Source: Marinobacterium arenosum
Lineage (GTDB): Bacteria > Pseudomonadota > Gammaproteobacteria > Pseudomonadales > Balneatricaceae
DNA: 64,000 nt
NCBI RefSeq assembly: GCF_019795155.1
Contig: NZ_JAILYN010000003.1
Span: 112,888 to 176,887 of the forward strand
Reading direction: 5' to 3'
Part shown: piece by piece, positions 36,279 to 45,841 of the stretch
Layout of the letters: every line of letters begins with the position of its first letter
Numbering within the stretch: position 1 is the stretch's first letter
Translations under genes and position numbers: made by a program
The notes under the pieces: model-generated
The model's input: the letters and a program-made list of their open reading frames with translations, nothing else
Told to the model about the DNA's origin: nothing
Databases searched by the model: none

Positions 36279-37328
36279 ATGGCGCTGATTCGAGTAACCT
36301 CACCCCATGTACACAAGGCCAACCGCACTGCAGATGTGATGCGGCTGGTATTGCTGGCGACCCTGCCCGGTATTGCCGCGCTGAGCTTCTTCTTCGGCTG
36401 GGGCACTCTGGTCCAGCTGCTGTGGGCCTCGCTGCTGGCGGTCGGTATGGAAGCGGCGCTGATTAAGCTGCGTCGCCGGCCGGTGCTGTTCTACCTGCGT
36501 GATTACAGCGCGGTGGTTACCGCGGTGCTGCTGGCGCTGGCGATTCCACCGTTTGCTCCCTGGTGGCTGACCCTGGTCGGGGTGTTCGTGGCGATCGTGA
36601 TCGCCAAGCACCTGTACGGCGGCCTGGGGCAGAACCCGTTCAATCCGGCGATGGTGGCCTATGCACTGCTGCTGGTCTCCTTCCCGGTGGAGATGACCCG
36701 CTGGGCAGCACCGACGGTGCTGCTGGAAAACGGTACGCTGGGGCTGGGCGACACGCTGGCGTTGATTTTCGCCGGACTGGATCCTGCGCTGGTCGACAGC
36801 GTTACCGGTGCCACGCCGCTGGATGCACTGAAACACCGCGGCGGGCTGACCACCGAGGAGGCCTGGCACAGCATCGATGTACTGGCTAACGGTGTCGGTG
36901 CCTGGCATGCGGTCAGTGCCGGCTTCTTCATGGGCGGTGTATTCCTGCTGTACCGCAAGGTGTTCACCTGGCATATCCCGGTGTCGATGCTGGCGACCCT
37001 GGCGGTACTGAGCACTCTGTTCTTCGGCTTCGCCCCGGACCAGTACGCCGATCCGTTCTTCCACCTGACCGTGGGCGGCACCATGCTGGGGGCGTTCTTC
37101 ATCGCCACCGACCCGGTCACCGCGGCCACCAGCAACCGGGGCAAGCTGTACTACGGCGCCGGTATCGGCCTGCTGATTTTCATTATCCGCAGCTGGGGCA
37201 GCTACCCGGATGCGGTGGCCTTCGCTGTGCTGCTGATGAACCTGGCCGCGCCCTTTATCGATCTGTACAGCCAGCCGCGTACGTACGGCCATGCCCATGC
37301 CAAACGCGGCCTGAAGGAGGACAGCTGA
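36279..37328 (+). CDS. rsxD: Electron transport complex subunit RsxD/RnfD
   Basis: Membrane subunit of 349 residues with about nine or ten helices. It starts MALIRVTSPHVHKANRTADVM. The covalent FMN site is the threonine in DSVTGATPLDALK near residue 180, matching Thr187 of E. coli RsxD by pattern. GGLGQNPFNPAMVAYALLLV and FFIATDPVTAATSNRGKLYYG are other family segments. It lies 31 bases after rsxC and one base before rsxG. Confidence 0.95.
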   Translation: MALIRVTSPHVHKANRTADVMRLVLLATLPGIAALSFFFGWGTLVQLLWASLLAVGMEAALIKLRRRPVLFYLRDYSAVVTAVLLALAIPPFAPWWLTLVGVFVAIVIAKHLYGGLGQNPFNPAMVAYALLLVSFPVEMTRWAAPTVLLENGTLGLGDTLALIFAGLDPALVDSVTGATPLDALKHRGGLTTEEAWHSIDVLANGVGAWHAVSAGFFMGGVFLLYRKVFTWHIPVSMLATLAVLSTLFFGFAPDQYADPFFHLTVGGTMLGAFFIATDPVTAATSNRGKLYYGAGIGLLIFIIRSWGSYPDAVAFAVLLMNLAAPFIDLYSQPRTYGHAHAKRGLKEDS

Positions 37329-37329
37329 G

Positions 37330-37974
37330 ATGGAGATGTTCAGCGCCATTCGTAACAGTACCACCGGCCTGGCGATCTTTGCGGTGGTGACCGCCGGCAT
37401 GATCGCCCTGACACAGGTGGCCACCAGTGAGCGGATTGAGCACAACGTGCGTGAGGCCGAGGCCAAGGCACTGTACGAGATCCTGCCGCGGGACAGCATC
37501 GACAACGACCTGCTGGAGAATACCACCGAGTTCGTCGCGCCGACGCTGCTGGGCCATGAACGGCCGGCCAAGGCCTACCGCGCCCTGCGCGATGGCACGG
37601 TGGCGGCGGTGATCCTGCCGGTGGTGGCGCCGGACGGCTACTCCGGCAATATCCAGCTGATCGTCGGTATCAACGCCGACAGTACCCTGGCCGGCGTGCG
37701 GGTGTTGGCCCACAAGGAAACGCCGGGGCTGGGCGACAAGGTGGAGTTGAAAAAATCCGACTGGCTGCTCGGTTTCGACGGCAAGACGATGCACGGCGAC
37801 ACCGACAGCAGTTGGGCAGTGAAAAAGGATGGCGGCCAGTTCGACCAGTTTACCGGTGCCACCATTACCCCGCGGGCGGTGGTCAACGCCGTGGGCCGGG
37901 CGATCCGTTATTTCCGTAGCAACCGTGCGGCCCTGCTGGGGCTGGGCGAAGAGGTAGCTGAACATGGCAACTGA
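37330..37974 (+). CDS. rsxG: Electron transport complex subunit RsxG/RnfG
   Basis: A 214-residue subunit with one N-terminal helix (residues of about 12-30) and a periplasmic FMN-binding domain. The covalent FMN threonine is in [15 protein letters not shown] near residue 178. [17 protein letters not shown] is the typical preceding segment. Its end overlaps rsxE by 11 bases. Confidence 0.94.
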   Translation: MEMFSAIRNSTTGLAIFAVVTAGMIALTQVATSERIEHNVREAEAKALYEILPRDSIDNDLLENTTEFVAPTLLGHERPAKAYRALRDGTVAAVILPVVAPDGYSGNIQLIVGINADSTLAGVRVLAHKETPGLGDKVELKKSDWLLGFDGKTMHGDTDSSWAVKKDGGQFDQFTGATITPRAVVNAVGRAIRYFRSNRAALLGLGEEVAEHGN

Positions 37975-38665
37975 TTACCGCAAGATCACCTTCGACGGCC
38001 TGTGGAACAACAACCCGGCGCTGGTACAGCTGCTCGGTCTCTGTCCGCTGCTGGCGGTGACCGGCTCGGTGGTCAACGCGATCGGCCTGGGTGCCGCCAG
38101 TACCCTGGTGCTGGTCGGTTCCAACCTGACGGTGTCGGCGTTCCGCAAGTTCGTACCCAGCTCGGTACGGTTGCCGATCTTCGTGATGATCATCGCCTCC
38201 TTCGTAACCTGCATCGAACTGCTGATGCAGGCATTCACCTACGACCTTTACCTGATCCTCGGCATCTTTATCCCGCTGATCGTCACCAACTGCGCGATCA
38301 TGGGGCGGGCCGATGCCTTCGCCTGCAAGAACCCGGTCGGCGCTTCGCTGCTGGATGGCTTGATGATGGGGGCCGGCTTTACCGCGGTGTTGGTGATACT
38401 GGGCGCGATGCGTGAAGCGCTCGGCTCCGGCACCCTGTTCGCCGATATGCAGCTGCTGTTCGGGCCGGCGGCGGAGAGCTGGAAGCTGGTACTGGTCGGC
38501 GACTATTCCGGCTTCCTGTTTGCCATCCTGCCGCCGGGCGCTTTCGTCGGCATGGGGCTGCTGATCGCGGTGAAGAACATCATCGACGACCGCCTGGAAG
38601 AGCGCCGCAAGGCCCAGCAGCCGAAGCCAGAAGCCGGCAGCAAGCGCGTACGTGTGACCGGCTGA
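37964..38665 (+). CDS. rsxE: Electron transport complex subunit RsxE/RnfE
   Basis: A 233-residue membrane subunit related to RsxA with six helices; [20 protein letters not shown] and [20 protein letters not shown] carry the paired cysteines. It is the last gene of the operon. The nth gene that follows rsxE in E. coli is absent; a two-way terminator follows instead. Confidence 0.94.
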   Translation: MATDYRKITFDGLWNNNPALVQLLGLCPLLAVTGSVVNAIGLGAASTLVLVGSNLTVSAFRKFVPSSVRLPIFVMIIASFVTCIELLMQAFTYDLYLILGIFIPLIVTNCAIMGRADAFACKNPVGASLLDGLMMGAGFTAVLVILGAMREALGSGTLFADMQLLFGPAAESWKLVLVGDYSGFLFAILPPGAFVGMGLLIAVKNIIDDRLEERRKAQQPKPEAGSKRVRVTG

Positions 38666-38722
38666 GGTGTGGCCGGCTGAGGTGTGACAGGCGGCTGATG
38701 TACGCCGTCACGTTCTGCCAAT

Positions 38723-38753
38723 AAAAAACCGGAGCCTGGGGCTCCGGTTTTTT
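38723..38753. terminator. Two-way terminator after rsxE
   Basis: AAAAAACCGGAGCC, loop TGG, GGCTCCGGTTTTTT: an uninterrupted stem with A-tract and T-tract, serving rsxE on the plus strand and the gene ending at 38844 on the minus strand. Confidence 0.95.
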
Positions 38754-38843
38754 ATTGGGGAGTGCGGGGGCTTGGCCGGCAATGGGGCAAGATACCCTGT
38801 GAAATGGTGCCAGCCTAGGTGCGGCCGGATGAATCGGGTTCTA

Positions 38844-40058
38844 CTATCCGGTTGCCGCCAGCGTCGGTAGCCAGCCGCCGGGCGGCTGCAGATCGAGCCG
38901 CCGCTCGTTGCGTGAAGCGCGGCCGGAGATCTGGTAGCGCCTGCCCCGGTAGGCCCAGACCCGCAGGTCGCACCAAAGTGGCTGCTCCGGAGACAACAGC
39001 AGTCGGGACTTGGGCGCGATCTGCTGGGCCATATAACAATGCCCTTTCGCCAGCAGTCGCTGCAGCCGGTGGCGGCCCACCTGCTGTCTGTCCAGTACAC
39101 CCAGACCGGCGTGGCCATGGCAGGGTTTGAATACCAGCTCTTCCTTGGTGGCCGCCAACTGATCGAGATTGTCCCGGCTGAGCCGGTAGCTGGCAGGCAG
39201 GTGGCGGTTCAATAGTGTTCGCTCGTCGGGTTCGATACCCAGCTCAAGGTCCCAGTCCGGTCGTGACAGGTACTGCAACAGTTGCTTGTCGCTGCGGGTG
39301 GCGTAGCTGAATGGGTTCGGCGCCACATAGACGCGACTACTGCGATAGGCCTCCAGCAGGGCGCTGAAGCGCGCATCCTGCCAGAAAAAGTCGGTGGAAC
39401 GATTGACCACCAAGGCCACCGGGCTCCCCTCTACCCGTAGCCGGTCTCCTGCCCACTCCAGTCTTTCCGGCGATGCGATGGCGCTCTGCCAGCCGTCAGC
39501 CTGGGCGATGTCGGCCAACAACCGGTGTTCGCTACGAAACTTGCCGCGCTCCAGAGATTCCTGATCATCGAGTATCAGCAACAGTCCGTCGGGGCGGCTG
39601 CCGAAAAACAGCGCGGCTTCCTGAGCGATCATCTCGCCGATCAGCTGATAAAACTGCGGATAGCGGAGGGGCTCCGCGACGGCGGGTTGCGTATCCGATA
39701 GAAACTGCTCGAAGTACAGCCGGTTTATCTGTGCGGCGAACAGGAAGCCCGAGCCATTGTCGTTGAATTCGATCAGCTTCCAGTCCGCCGGTTGGTTTTC
39801 GGGCAGGTGCAGGTCCCAGGCACTGAAAAAGCAGACTTCGGCACGCCGTTGCCGGGCGCTCTCCGGTGCCTGTTGCAGCACCGTATCGATCCAGGCCTTG
39901 CGGGTGGTAACTCGTTCGAATGTCTCGATGAAGCGGTCCACCTCATCCAGCACCGATTGCGGGATCAACTGATGGCTGGCCACCACCGAAAACTCGTCCG
40001 GTATCCGGTAAGGGGGGCGCTGAAGCATCGCCTGTAAGCGACTGGGTCGATCCGGCAT
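38844..40058 (-). CDS. ATP-grasp-like protein of unknown substrate
   Basis: A 404-residue cytosolic protein. I do not recognise a named family, but the layout suggests an ATP-grasp fold: WKLIEFNDNGSGF near 92-104, LLLILDDQESLERGKF near 160, LVVNRSTDFFWQD near 222, then ELVFKPCHGHAGLGVLD near 310-326 (lysine plus glycine-rich loop), and CDLRVWAYRGRRYQISGRASR near 367-387, where an Asp-Arg and later Arg are typical nucleotide and metal contacts. Such enzymes join a carboxylate to an amine or thiol. It is monocistronic and faces the rsxE terminator. No partner gene reveals a substrate. Confidence 0.55.
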   Translation of the reverse strand: MPDRPSRLQAMLQRPPYRIPDEFSVVASHQLIPQSVLDEVDRFIETFERVTTRKAWIDTVLQQAPESARQRRAEVCFFSAWDLHLPENQPADWKLIEFNDNGSGFLFAAQINRLYFEQFLSDTQPAVAEPLRYPQFYQLIGEMIAQEAALFFGSRPDGLLLILDDQESLERGKFRSEHRLLADIAQADGWQSAIASPERLEWAGDRLRVEGSPVALVVNRSTDFFWQDARFSALLEAYRSSRVYVAPNPFSYATRSDKQLLQYLSRPDWDLELGIEPDERTLLNRHLPASYRLSRDNLDQLAATKEELVFKPCHGHAGLGVLDRQQVGRHRLQRLLAKGHCYMAQQIAPKSRLLLSPEQPLWCDLRVWAYRGRRYQISGRASRNERRLDLQPPGGWLPTLAATG

Positions 40059-40333
40059 CCCGACACCTGCTGCGACTGACTAGAGGAGGTGGTGAGGGCG
40101 AGAAACAGGGCCACTAAAATTTTAGCAGCCTCCGCCACCCTGTCGGGTAGCGAGGGCTGCGAACTGATGTTGACCGGCGCGGCTGGATAATAAAGTCCGC
40201 CTTGGTTGGCATATGAGTGATTCCAGTCTGGCAAAAAACGGTCACTGCATTGAAGCCGAGTGCAAATGACGATGCGGCTCGGTGTCTACCTGGGCGCCCG
40301 TCATCTTACAAGGCGATTGCTGGCCGCAGTCAT

Positions 40334-41407
40334 CTATAGGCTGCGATCGGCCAGCTCCGTCACCAGTTTGTCCCTTACCCGGTCATGGTGAAAAAACACC
40401 CGGCTCATATCGTCCGGTGCCCAGGAGACATTCTCCAGCAGGATCAGGCTGGTCTGACTTTCCGGGTAGTAACTCATCGTGGCGATATAGCTCGGCACAT
40501 AGCCGCTGTGGCTGTATTCCAATACGCCCGCGGGGTGATCGATCTGCAACGCGAAACCGTAGCCCAGCTCGCCCCAGCGGTGCCGACGCTTAGCTGTGGC
40601 TTGGGTCATCTGGGCATAGCTGCGGTCAGATAATAGCTTCCCCTGATGCAGGCAGCGGTTCCATCGATGCAGGTCGCCGGCGGTACCGCTTAGCCCGCCG
40701 GACGGGTAGGCATCCGCAGGTGGCTGCCAATCGGCGCGGGCCAGCTGATACGCTGCGGATTCGTGGTAGCCGATTGCCGCCGGAATAAAGGCTGGGGTGC
40801 GGCTTGTGTCGAAGCCGACGGTCGCACTGCTCATTCCGCACTGCTGGAACAGTTCCGCCGCCAGGTCGGCAAACTCTCGGCCGGTAACCTTGGTCAGAAG
40901 CTGGCCGAGCAGGTTGTAACCGTAATTGGAGTAGGCGAAGTTGCTGCCTGGCTGGAATACGGGCGGCTGTCCGGGGCGCTTAAGGCCGCTGGTATGGTTC
41001 AACAGCTGGCCGGCGGTGATATGTTCGGACCCATTCTTGTCCAGTGTCGGCAGGTAGTGGCGGATCGGCTCGTCTAGCGCCAGTAGCCCCTGTTCGACCG
41101 CCCTGAGTGTTAGCGCGGCAGTGATCTGCTTGCTGAGTGAGCCCAGGCCAAAGCGCTGTTCGACGCTGACCGGTATTTGGCGTTGCCGGTCGGCCAGGCC
41201 TTGGCGGTACTGAAAAATATGCTGATCGTTGCGGGCGATCAGCAGCACGCCGTTGAAAGGGCGTGGTTGCTGCTTTTGCAGTAGGGCGGTGAGTTCCTGG
41301 GCCAGCCTCTCGGCAAGCGGCTTATCGGCTGCTCGGCCCGGCGGGGCCAGGCAGAGTGTTAGCAGTGCGCATATGGTCAAAAACGGCAATGGTATGCTGG
41401 CGAGCAT
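40334..41407 (-). CDS. Serine hydrolase, class C beta-lactamase/penicillin-binding-protein family
   Basis: A 357-residue exported protein. The signal peptide is about residues 1-26 (LTICALLTLCLAPPGRA). The SxxK motif is SLSK in GLGSLSKQITAAL (near 93-96). The second motif Y-S-N is in FAYSNYGYNLLGQLL (near 157), and LLNHTSGL is a family marker. Members include D-aminopeptidases, esterases and carboxypeptidases, so the substrate is not predictable. AGGGATG lies upstream of the ATG. It is monocistronic. Confidence 0.88.
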   Translation of the reverse strand: MLASIPLPFLTICALLTLCLAPPGRAADKPLAERLAQELTALLQKQQPRPFNGVLLIARNDQHIFQYRQGLADRQRQIPVSVEQRFGLGSLSKQITAALTLRAVEQGLLALDEPIRHYLPTLDKNGSEHITAGQLLNHTSGLKRPGQPPVFQPGSNFAYSNYGYNLLGQLLTKVTGREFADLAAELFQQCGMSSATVGFDTSRTPAFIPAAIGYHESAAYQLARADWQPPADAYPSGGLSGTAGDLHRWNRCLHQGKLLSDRSYAQMTQATAKRRHRWGELGYGFALQIDHPAGVLEYSHSGYVPSYIATMSYYPESQTSLILLENVSWAPDDMSRVFFHHDRVRDKLVTELADRSL

Positions 41408-41488
41408 TGGATCATCCCTGAACGCTGGTAAATGGCGGCGGCCATTGTAGGGTCAGGCACTGGTTTTGGTAAACGGGATCGGTGGGAA

Positions 41489-42562
41489 TTAATAGCGCAC
41501 CTGGGAGCCACTCTCCTTTTTCGCCAGGTACATCTTCTCATCGCCTTTTTTGATCAGCTGCTCCTCGTCGAAATATTCATCGGGACCGGTCTCCACCATA
41601 CCGATGCTCAGATGGAAGTCCGGGTATTTCGCATGGAAAGCTTCGAGCAACCGCTCGCAAATCTCGTTGGCGTCGGCGATCTGGCATTCGGGCAAAACCA
41701 CGCAGAATTCGTCGCCGCCATAACGGCAGGGGATATCGGTTTCGCGCAGGCAGTGGGTTAGAATCTGGCCGATCGCTTTCAGGACCTCGTCTCCCTTGAT
41801 ATGGCCGTAGGTATCATTGATCTCCTTGAAGTTATCGATATCGAAATAGAGCAGTGACAACTTGGTCTTGCGCCTTTTCGCCATGGTGAGTTCCCGCCTG
41901 AGCAGCTCTTTCATCGCGCGCTGGTTATAGGTGTGGGTGAGCGAGTCCATCTTGGCCTGCTCCTCCAATTGTCGGGTGCGCTCGGCAACCTTCTCCTCCA
42001 AGCTTTTGGCGTATAGTTCGGTCCGCTTTTTGGCGGTTTCGATCTCACCCACCAGGCTGTCGATATAGGTGTCGAACACCAGCGTAATATCGAAATAGAT
42101 CAGTTTGTTCAGGATAACGAGCGTCTCGGACAGCTGGTCGGAATCGCCGAGGGCGCGCCTCAGGGTGGTGACGATTATCTCCTCCAGGCTCCTGACGGCG
42201 GACAGGTAAAGCTTGGGTTCGACACCGATCCGTTTATGGACCATGCCGATACGCAGGCGGTTATTGACGTATTCGCTGTCGTAGTGGCCGGCGAACAGGT
42301 CGATCACGTATCTCCGTTGTGCCGTACTCAATCGACTGAGCGTATCCGCATCGCCGATCAACAGCGAGATCTCGTCGATCTCGGTCTGCTTGGAATAGAA
42401 CTCGTCGACGATGGCGTCGACATTTTCTTCGATGATCTGCTTGTATCGGGTCAGCTGGCTGAGCGAAGCCTTATCGAGATTAAGCAACTCCATACGGTTG
42501 TTGATCTCGACATCGCTGATCCGCATCTGCTCGAGCAGCGTTTGCTGTGTGCGCTTTCTCAA
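41489..42562 (-). CDS. Globin-coupled diguanylate cyclase
   Basis: A 357-residue cytosolic sensor. Residues 1-165 fit the globin-coupled sensor domain, with the probable proximal heme histidine in GMVHKRIGVEPKLYL near 105-119. A helical linker with a coiled coil (KSLEEKVAERTRQLEEQAK) leads to the GGDEF domain (about 200-357). The active site is intact (RYGGDEFCV) and an inhibitory RxxD site lies five residues before it (RETD). It should make cyclic di-GMP under control of oxygen or another heme ligand, like E. coli DosC. It is monocistronic. Confidence 0.9.
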   Translation of the reverse strand: MRKRTQQTLLEQMRISDVEINNRMELLNLDKASLSQLTRYKQIIEENVDAIVDEFYSKQTEIDEISLLIGDADTLSRLSTAQRRYVIDLFAGHYDSEYVNNRLRIGMVHKRIGVEPKLYLSAVRSLEEIIVTTLRRALGDSDQLSETLVILNKLIYFDITLVFDTYIDSLVGEIETAKKRTELYAKSLEEKVAERTRQLEEQAKMDSLTHTYNQRAMKELLRRELTMAKRRKTKLSLLYFDIDNFKEINDTYGHIKGDEVLKAIGQILTHCLRETDIPCRYGGDEFCVVLPECQIADANEICERLLEAFHAKYPDFHLSIGMVETGPDEYFDEEQLIKKGDEKMYLAKKESGSQVRY

Positions 42563-42767
42563 TGTGCGTCTCCTTCCTGGACCTACGCCGATGAAGCCTT
42601 CCTGATACTAATTCAGTTTTTCTGAAAAATTTATTTACAAAGTGTATGGGCAGGCTTTTTTAGTCGTATGAAAACAATATTTATCAGATGCTGCTGAATC
42701 AATGAGCGCCAGGTTCAATATAGTTCAGCCTGTCGCTGTTGAGCTGACCGGGAAGAGAGGAGGAGGG

Positions 42768-42792
42768 GCCGATGGGACTGAGCCCCATCGGC
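42768..42792 (-). terminator. Hairpin after the DUF2333 gene
   Basis: GCCGATGGG and CCCATCGGC with a 7-base loop, 18 bases after the stop of the minus-strand gene at 42810. There is no U-tract, so it may be a stabilising hairpin rather than a terminator. Confidence 0.45.
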
Positions 42793-42809
42793 GTTGGCCG
42801 GTCGTGGGG

Positions 42810-43856
42810 TTAGCCGCGGTTGAGCAGTTCGCGCAGGTCGATGATGGCCGCGTTGGCGCGGGAGATGTAATTGGCCATCACCAGCGAGTGGTTGGCGAAG
42901 ACGCCGAAGCCGCCGCCGTTCAGGATTACCGGGCTCCAGACGGTGTCCTGGGTCGCTTCCAGTTCGCGGATGATCTGGCGCAGGCTGACCCGGGCGTTCT
43001 TCTTGTCCAGTACCGGGCCGAAATCGGTCTCGATCGCCTTCAAGAAGTGCAGGATCGCCCAGGCGGAACCGCGTGCTTCGTAGAACACGTCGTCGATCTC
43101 CAGCCAGGGGGTCTTCACTTCGGTTTCGGCACCGGTAGCGGTGGACTGGCTGGCGGCCGGATCGCCGGCCAGGTCGGTGTTCAGCCGTTTCTGGCCGACG
43201 CTGGCGCTGAGCCGCTGCGACAGGCTGCCGAGCCGGGTCTGCACGTCACCGAGCCAGTTGTTCAGGTTGTCGGCGCGGGCGAAGAACTGGGACTGCTTGG
43301 CGCTGCTGTCGCCCAGTGCCTGCCAGTACTGATCCAGTGCTTTAAGTCCCTTCTTGTACTGGGACTCGGAGGAGGGCAGCAGCCAGCTGGAGGCATCGTA
43401 GTTGAACTTGGGTTCGGCGTCGGTCAACGCCGGGATCTCCACCGATTGCGACTGCGAGCGGCTGAAGTCCTTGCGCAGCGCGCGGCTCAGGTCGCGGGCC
43501 TGGATCAGTGCGCCGTACTCCCAGTTGCTGATGTTGTCCAGCCAGACACCCGGCGGCAAGCGGTCGTTATGGGTAAAGCCGCCCGGCTTGTGCAGCAGGG
43601 TGTCGATTACCTGGTGCAGGCTGTAAACCGTGGTGTAGCCGGTGGTGGGCTGCAGGCCACGGGCCTCAGCGTCGGCCTTGGCCTCGCGGGCCGGCTCGAA
43701 GGCCGCCGGGGTAAAGCTCCAGTACAGGCCGACCGGCAGCGCCAGCAGCAGATAGGCCAGCAGTAGGCCAGCCAGCCAGCGAGCGATCTTGCCGCCGGGC
43801 AGGCGGTCCCACAGGTCCAGGGTGGTGTCGAGCATCTGATCGAGTTGTGTCCGCAT
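42810..43856 (-). CDS. DUF2333 family membrane-anchored protein
   Basis: A 348-residue protein matching DUF2333. A single transmembrane helix (IARWLAGLLLAYLLLALPVGLYW, about residues 24-46) is followed by a periplasmic helical domain: YTTVYSLHQVIDTLLHKPGGF, LPPGVWLDNISNWEYGALIQ, RDLSRALRKDFSRSQSQS and a C-terminal NHSLVMANYISRANAAIIDL. The function is unknown. It is the last of a possible minus-strand run with rarD upstream. Confidence 0.85.
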   Translation of the reverse strand: MRTQLDQMLDTTLDLWDRLPGGKIARWLAGLLLAYLLLALPVGLYWSFTPAAFEPAREAKADAEARGLQPTTGYTTVYSLHQVIDTLLHKPGGFTHNDRLPPGVWLDNISNWEYGALIQARDLSRALRKDFSRSQSQSVEIPALTDAEPKFNYDASSWLLPSSESQYKKGLKALDQYWQALGDSSAKQSQFFARADNLNNWLGDVQTRLGSLSQRLSASVGQKRLNTDLAGDPAASQSTATGAETEVKTPWLEIDDVFYEARGSAWAILHFLKAIETDFGPVLDKKNARVSLRQIIRELEATQDTVWSPVILNGGGFGVFANHSLVMANYISRANAAIIDLRELLNRG

Positions 43857-43894
43857 GGGGCTCCTTCCGTACAGTCGATGGTGCAGCGCGTAGC

Positions 43895-44791
43895 TTAGCC
43901 GATTTCCGCTTCGCTTACCCGCTTGCGTCGGCGCAGGCTGTACAGGCTTTCACAGGTATAGATCGCCAACGCGCTCCAGATCATCATGAATGCCATCGCC
44001 CGTTCGCCTTCAAAGGGTTCAGCGTACACCCAGATGCCGATCAATAGCTGAATGCTCGGGGCGAGGTATTGCAGTATGCCAAGGGTGGCCAGCGAGATTC
44101 GTTGGGCGCCGTAGGCGAACAGGATCAGCGGCACCGCAGTGGCGGCACCGGTACCGATCAGCAGCAGATCCTGCTGCAGCTCGAACTGGCCGAAGCTGCC
44201 GTCGCCGCGGCTGCCGAGCCAGAGGATATAGCCCAGTGCCGGCAGGAACAGCATGGCGGTTTCCAGCGCCTGGCCCTCCAGCGATGGCAGTGAGGCTTTC
44301 TTGCGCAACAGCCCGTAGAAACCGAAGGTGAGGGCCAGCGTCAGCGCGATCCAGGGCAGCTGGCCGTAGCTGAGGGTCAGGTAGAGCACGCCGCAGCTGG
44401 CCAGGGCGATCGACAGCCACTGGATCGGCCGTAGCCGCTCCTGCAGGAACAACACCCCTAGCAGCACGCTGACCAGCGGATTGATGTAGTAGCCGAGGCT
44501 GGCCTCGACGATATAGCCGTTGTTGACCGACCAGATATAGGTCAGCCAGTTCAGCGCCAGCAGCAGCGCACAGCCGAGGCTGTTCAACAGCGTGCCGGGT
44601 GAACGCAGTGCCGTACCGAGCCAGCGCCAGCGGCGCAGGCAGAGTAACAGCAGGCTGAGCAGCAGCATCGACCAGACCATCCGGTGGGTCAGGATCTGGT
44701 CAGCCGGCACTGCATCCAGCGCTTTCCAGTACAGGGGCAGGAAGCCCCACAGGGTGAAGGCGGCCAGCGCCGACAGGATTCCGTGGTTCAT
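43895..44791 (-). CDS. rarD: RarD family EamA transporter
   Basis: A 298-residue inner-membrane protein with ten hydrophobic helices in two EamA halves. The opening MNHGILSALAAFTLWGFLPLYWKAL and the loop LTYIWSVNNGYIVEASLGYYINPLVSVLLG are diagnostic of RarD (named for chloramphenicol sensitivity). Transport substrate is not settled. It may share a transcript with the DUF3392 gene upstream and DUF2333 downstream. Confidence 0.92.
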   Translation of the reverse strand: MNHGILSALAAFTLWGFLPLYWKALDAVPADQILTHRMVWSMLLLSLLLLCLRRWRWLGTALRSPGTLLNSLGCALLLALNWLTYIWSVNNGYIVEASLGYYINPLVSVLLGVLFLQERLRPIQWLSIALASCGVLYLTLSYGQLPWIALTLALTFGFYGLLRKKASLPSLEGQALETAMLFLPALGYILWLGSRGDGSFGQFELQQDLLLIGTGAATAVPLILFAYGAQRISLATLGILQYLAPSIQLLIGIWVYAEPFEGERAMAFMMIWSALAIYTCESLYSLRRRKRVSEAEIG

Positions 44792-44873
44792 TGGGTCGTC
44801 CGTTTGCGGAGTCAGCGTTCGAGCTGTCCGTGTCAGTCCGTTGATCTTTCGGGTTGGTGGTAGTCGGGCCGGA

Positions 44874-45194
44874 TCAGATCTGGCGCTGGCGCTGCGCCAG
44901 TATGCCCAGGGCGATAAAGATCAGCCCGATCGCCGGCGCCAGATAAAGACCGGGGATCCGTGCCAGCTGTCCCGCCAGCAGTGGCGTCAGCCAGACCGTC
45001 AGCAGTCCGTAGCCGAACGCGCAGACCAGCACGAACACCAGGGTGCGGATCAGGAAATGGTGGCGGGCGATCAGCCGCTTGATGGCGTTGTTGATGTCGC
45101 TGCCGTAGATCACCAGCACGGTGGCAATCATCGCCATGGCGCACTGGTTCAGGTAGGGGCGTACCTGGTGAGACAGAGAGATCAGAATCTCCAT
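44874..45194 (-). CDS. DUF3392 small membrane protein
   Basis: A 106-residue inner-membrane protein with three hydrophobic segments (about 20-34, 48-70, 78-98). The segments SLSHQVRPYLNQCAMAMIAT and GSDINNAIKRLIARHHFLIR match my memory of DUF3392. The ATG at 45194 has GGAAGC upstream and gives the family N-terminus; the frame continues to 45299 without support. Function is unknown. Confidence 0.78.
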   Translation of the reverse strand: MEILISLSHQVRPYLNQCAMAMIATVLVIYGSDINNAIKRLIARHHFLIRTLVFVLVCAFGYGLLTVWLTPLLAGQLARIPGLYLAPAIGLIFIALGILAQRQRQI

Positions 45195-45324
45195 GATGGC
45201 TCGAGCTTCCTGCGGATCGGTAAAGAGGCGATTGTAGCGCGAAAGAAACCGACTGACAGTCCTGTCAGTTGGTTTTTTTGCGGTTGCTGCACGCCACATT
45301 GCGCGGCGTGCGCCGGACCGGGCC

Positions 45325-45666
45325 TTACATCTCGGGGCAGAACATCTCGTGCAGGGTGCCGATGATGCGTTTGGCGGTGTCGCCGTGTAGTGAGTAGTAG
45401 ATCGTCTGGGACTCGCGGCGGGTTTGTACCAGGCCGTCCTTGCGCAATACCGCCAGATGCTGGGACAGTGCCGACTGGCTCAGGTCCAGGCAGCGGTTGA
45501 GCTCGGAGACCGACAGCTCCTTGCCATCGAGATGGCAGAGGATCAGCAACCGGCTCTCATTGCCCAGTGCCTTCATCAGCTGGGCGGCGCGGCTGGCGTT
45601 TGCTCGCATCATCGCCAGGGTCGCGCTATCGGGTGTTGGTGGGGTGCTTGTCTGTGCAGTGTTCAA
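45325..45666 (-). CDS. ArsR-family regulator with BigR/SqrR/HlyU-type cysteine pair
   Basis: A 113-residue winged-helix repressor (LMKALGNESRLLILCHL, LDLSQSALSQHLAVLRKDGLV, RRESQTIYYSL). Cys44 and Cys110 are 66 residues apart, the spacing I recall for the redox pair of BigR and HlyU (42/108 and 38/104), where persulfide or oxidants cross-link the thiols and release DNA. Cys59 is extra. The start is TTG at 45666 with GGAGTG upstream; the next ATG is 19 codons in. It is divergent from an RND operon, with a palindrome in the shared promoter. Confidence 0.88.
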   Translation of the reverse strand: MNTAQTSTPPTPDSATLAMMRANASRAAQLMKALGNESRLLILCHLDGKELSVSELNRCLDLSQSALSQHLAVLRKDGLVQTRRESQTIYYSLHGDTAKRIIGTLHEMFCPEM

Positions 45667-45772
45667 AGTGTCACTCCGGAATAGTCGTTCTTATTGTAAG
45701 TGTTATCCCTCGGCGGTTGGATTCTAAAGCAAGGGTTATTGAATCTCAATTCGCTAATGTAGCCTGTTTACA

Positions 45773-45790
45773 TATTAGAATAATCTAATA
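45773..45790. promoter_or_regulatory. Palindromic operator in the ArsR-RND divergent promoter
   Basis: TATTAGA-ATAA-TCTAATA, a perfect 7-4-7 inverted repeat, 51 bases before the RND start and 106 before the ArsR start. It overlaps A+T-rich sequence suitable for a -10 box. It has the size and symmetry of an ArsR dimer site, so the regulator probably represses the RND operon and perhaps itself. Confidence 0.7.
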
Positions 45791-45841
45791 TACTTGCCAG
45801 AACATCTCGCCAATCAACTGCTTGAAATGAGGAACTGCCGG

